The notes below the pieces were generated by a model that saw nothing but the letters and a program-made list of their open reading frames with translations, was not told the origin of the DNA and did not search any database. 51,728 nucleotides of DNA from Amycolatopsis anabasis (GTDB lineage: Bacteria; Actinomycetota; Actinomycetes; Mycobacteriales; Pseudonocardiaceae). Made by a program: the position numbers and the translations under genes. Where the stretch lies: the NCBI RefSeq assembly GCF_009765355.1, contig NZ_VTHK01000060.1:1-51728 (forward strand). Direction: 5' to 3'. Shown piece by piece: positions 50,206 to 51,728 of the stretch; positions within the stretch are counted from its first letter, which is position 1; each line of letters begins with the position of its first letter.

Positions 50206-51725
50206 GCGGCCCTCCCAGCACCGGAACCGAAGGCAATCGCGACCCGCTTGGTGTCTGGCTGATCGACATCGACCGGAACCTTCAAGTGCCGGGCCATCCG
50301 CGAACCTGGCGGGCAAGGTCCGGCCCCGAGATTCGTTCGGGCGACAGGGCCGCATTCGGAGACGAATGACGCCCGCGCCGCCTGCCCCCCTTCAACCGGG
50401 CACAGGCGAGGACGATCGGGCTCGCGCGAGGGCAGGCTCGCGGCTGGGTCGGGCAGTGGGCTGATCAGCGCGGCCTTCCGATCATGGAGCTTGAAGGAGG
50501 TCGCGCGCAGGTGGTTGGACCATGAAGGGCGGGCAACCGGGCTGCGTTCGGGGACCAACGCTGCCACTGCGGTCGTGCCTAGGTTCAAGGCCCACGGCAG
50601 AACCGTCCGGGTCGATCGAACCCGCCCAGGAGTGCCTGGGCGAGGATGGCTGGGCTCACGCCATAGCGAACTCGCGGTGAGGTCGGCACCTGGACAGTCG
50701 GCATCGGCAGGAACACGGAAGCAATCGACCGCGGGCAACCACGACGAAAAGGTTTCGGCCCCCAAAAGACCACCACGGACCACGAGACTGGGTTCACGGA
50801 CGAACCCCACTCGCGCCGCCGTGCCTAGCGCCACTGGCCACGGCAAATCCGCCCGGGCTGACCGAACTCGCCCGAAAGTGCGCGGGGAAAGGCGACCGGG
50901 CCCACGCAATAGCGAACTCGCGGAGGGGTCGCCGCCTGATTGGGCGGCATCAGTGCAGTAACCAACGCAATCGACTGTGGGCAACCACGACGAGAGGGCG
51001 CCGGTCCGCAAAAGGTCACTGCGGACGACGAGACTATGTGGACGGAGGAATGGCGCCTGGGCCATGGTGGCTGGCTTCGCCGCTTGAGGTTGGTGTGCCT
51101 GTCGCGGCCAACCTCGCTCATTACGGTTCGGACAGAGACGCCGAGCAGGCGGCGTTCCGAACGCACGGTTTGAAGGCGACCGCGACGTGGTCGATACCTG
51201 GACCGGTTCGCGTTGGCAAGGACACCACAGCAGTCGACCGCGGGGACTCTTGACGAGCAGGGTCCGGTCCACCAGAGCGGAGCGCGGATGACAAGGCTGC
51301 GTCTCGCGGACGAAGGGCACCCGAGCCCTGGTGGCTGACTTCGCCGCTTGAGGTTGGTGTGTCTGCCGCAGCCAACCTCGTTCAATGAGGTCCGGACAGA
51401 GACGCCGAGCAGGCGGCGTTCCGATCGCGCGGTTTGAAGGCGGCGGCGAGGTGGTCGGTGTCTGGACCGGTTGGTGTTGGCAGGGGCGCCACGGCAGTGG
51501 ATCGTGGGGACTGGGGACGAGCGGGGTCCGGTCCACCAGAGCGGAACGCGGGCGATGAGGCTGCGCCTTGCGGACGAATGGTGCCTGGGGTCTGGTGGCT
51601 GGCTTCGCCGGGTGGGGTTGGTGTGCCTGCGACGGAGGTCTTCGTTCGGAAAGGTTCGGGCGGGGGCGGGTGGGTTCGTTCGGGGGTGGGGTCGCGGTGG
51701 GGGCGGCGGGGTGTGCGGTGGTCAT
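50202..51725 (-). CDS. doubtful 507-codon ORF through tandem array
   Basis: An uninterrupted minus-strand frame begins with an ATG 4 bp from the window edge and ends in a TGA overlapping the dprA ATG (ATGA). This is the junction expected of a coupled upstream gene. Against it being a gene: it is Pro/Arg-rich without motifs, and equivalent repeat units are read in different frames in different parts of the ORF. For example, SLVVRSDLL is in frame in one unit, while an adjacent unit carries the same sequence in another frame. I regard it as most likely non-coding repeat DNA kept open by base composition, but coupling to dprA keeps it possible. Confidence 0.25.
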   Translation of the reverse strand: MTTAHPAAPTATPPPNEPTRPRPNLSERRPPSQAHQPHPAKPATRPQAPFVRKAQPHRPRSALVDRTPLVPSPHDPLPWRPCQHQPVQTPTTSPPPSNRAIGTPPARRLCPDLIERGWLRQTHQPQAAKSATRARVPFVRETQPCHPRSALVDRTLLVKSPRGRLLWCPCQREPVQVSTTSRSPSNRAFGTPPARRLCPNRNERGWPRQAHQPQAAKPATMAQAPFLRPHSLVVRSDLLRTGALSSWLPTVDCVGYCTDAAQSGGDPSASSLLRGPGRLSPRTFGRVRSARADLPWPVALGTAARVGFVREPSLVVRGGLLGAETFSSWLPAVDCFRVPADADCPGADLTASSLWREPSHPRPGTPGRVRSTRTVLPWALNLGTTAVAALVPERSPVARPSWSNHLRATSFKLHDRKAALISPLPDPAASLPSREPDRPRLCPVEGGQAARASFVSECGPVARTNLGAGPCPPGSRMARHLKVPVDVDQPDTKRVAIAFGSGAGRAA

Positions 51726-51728
51726 GCG
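50340..51728. repeat. degenerate tandem array, ~205-265-bp units
   Basis: About six imperfect copies extend to the window edge. The block around GCGGACGAA...GGTGGCTGGCTTCGCC recurs near 51042, 51308 and 51572. CGCTTGAGGTTGGTGTG occurs at 51081, again at 51345, and in altered form at 51609, exactly 264 bp apart. The block CA(A/G)TCGAC-N-GTGGGCAAC recurs at 50722, 50968, 51231 and 51495 (spacings 246, 263, 264). Copies diverge towards dprA. Units are similar on DNA level but differ by small indels. Confidence 0.75.

Noticed and set aside
50491..50961. 156-codon plus-strand frame in the tandem array
   Set aside because: It reads through repeat units that shift phase and has no motif or Shine-Dalgarno support beyond chance.
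1..51728. CRISPR arrays, tRNA or rRNA genes, insertion sequences, prophage genes
   Set aside because: I looked for regularly spaced short repeats, T-loop-like GGTTCRA patterns, transposase motifs and phage structural genes and found none I could support.

Overview
The window is high-GC actinobacterial chromosome. Several genes place it in or near the Pseudonocardiales (Amycolatopsis-like): mycothione reductase (13431-14825), a mycothiol-dependent isomerase-family protein, a WhiG-type sigma factor, GTG starts and GC-rich third positions. Gene order also matches, from memory, the Mycobacterium tuberculosis stretch Rv2861c-Rv2896c: mapB, PBP lipoprotein, GNAT, ispG, rip1, dxr, DUF2631, rlmN, cdsA, frr, pyrH, tsf, rpsB, M23 protein, xerC, dprA. 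The genus is inferred; no rRNA or tRNA gene is visible.

Layout. (a) 1-17 kb is a mixed region: DUF2695 protein, RNA 2'-phosphotransferase KptA, Bcr/CflA exporter, FAD reductase, a two-domain AcrA1-like acyl-CoA reductase, RIO kinase, DEAD-box helicase, PIG-L deacetylase, BioF, ElaA acetyltransferase, secreted trypsin-like protease, M15 lipoprotein, mycothione reductase, and a CynX-type transporter with a divergent FadR-type regulator. (b) 17-26.3 kb is the conserved core: mapB, PBP and GNAT, then the non-mevalonate isoprenoid genes ispG and dxr on either side of the site-2 protease Rip1. An AraC/VOC pair and a DUF4177 gene are inserted here. (c) 26.4-33.9 kb is accessory: a TRADD-N-associated two-TM protein paired with a solute-binding/VWA protein, a DHA2 exporter, a methyltransferase, an MDMPI-family protein, and a MpaB-type oxygenase divergent from TetR. 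(d) rlmN, then a 5-kb accessory insert with PadR, WYL and VOC genes, an APH-type kinase and a DUF488 remnant. (e) 40.3-44.4 kb is the rpsB-tsf-pyrH-frr-cdsA translation and lipid cluster on the minus strand. (f) 44.8-51.7 kb holds an M23-fold protein, a 1.4-kb stretch without a convincing gene, whiG-xerC-dprA, and a degenerate tandem array of ~205-265-bp units running off the right edge.

The most interesting structure is upstream of the RIO kinase gene. An 18-codon ORF with a consensus Shine-Dalgarno (6229-6298) is followed 12 nt later by an 11-bp hairpin (6311-6339) whose 3' arm is the kinase gene's own Shine-Dalgarno. This is the architecture of a translational attenuator. Other points of note are two families of intergenic palindromic repeats, each present twice and mostly between convergent genes, a 36-bp perfect palindrome between rpsB and tsf, a close pair of consensus DnaA boxes upstream of rpsB, and the TRADD-N/VWA cassette.
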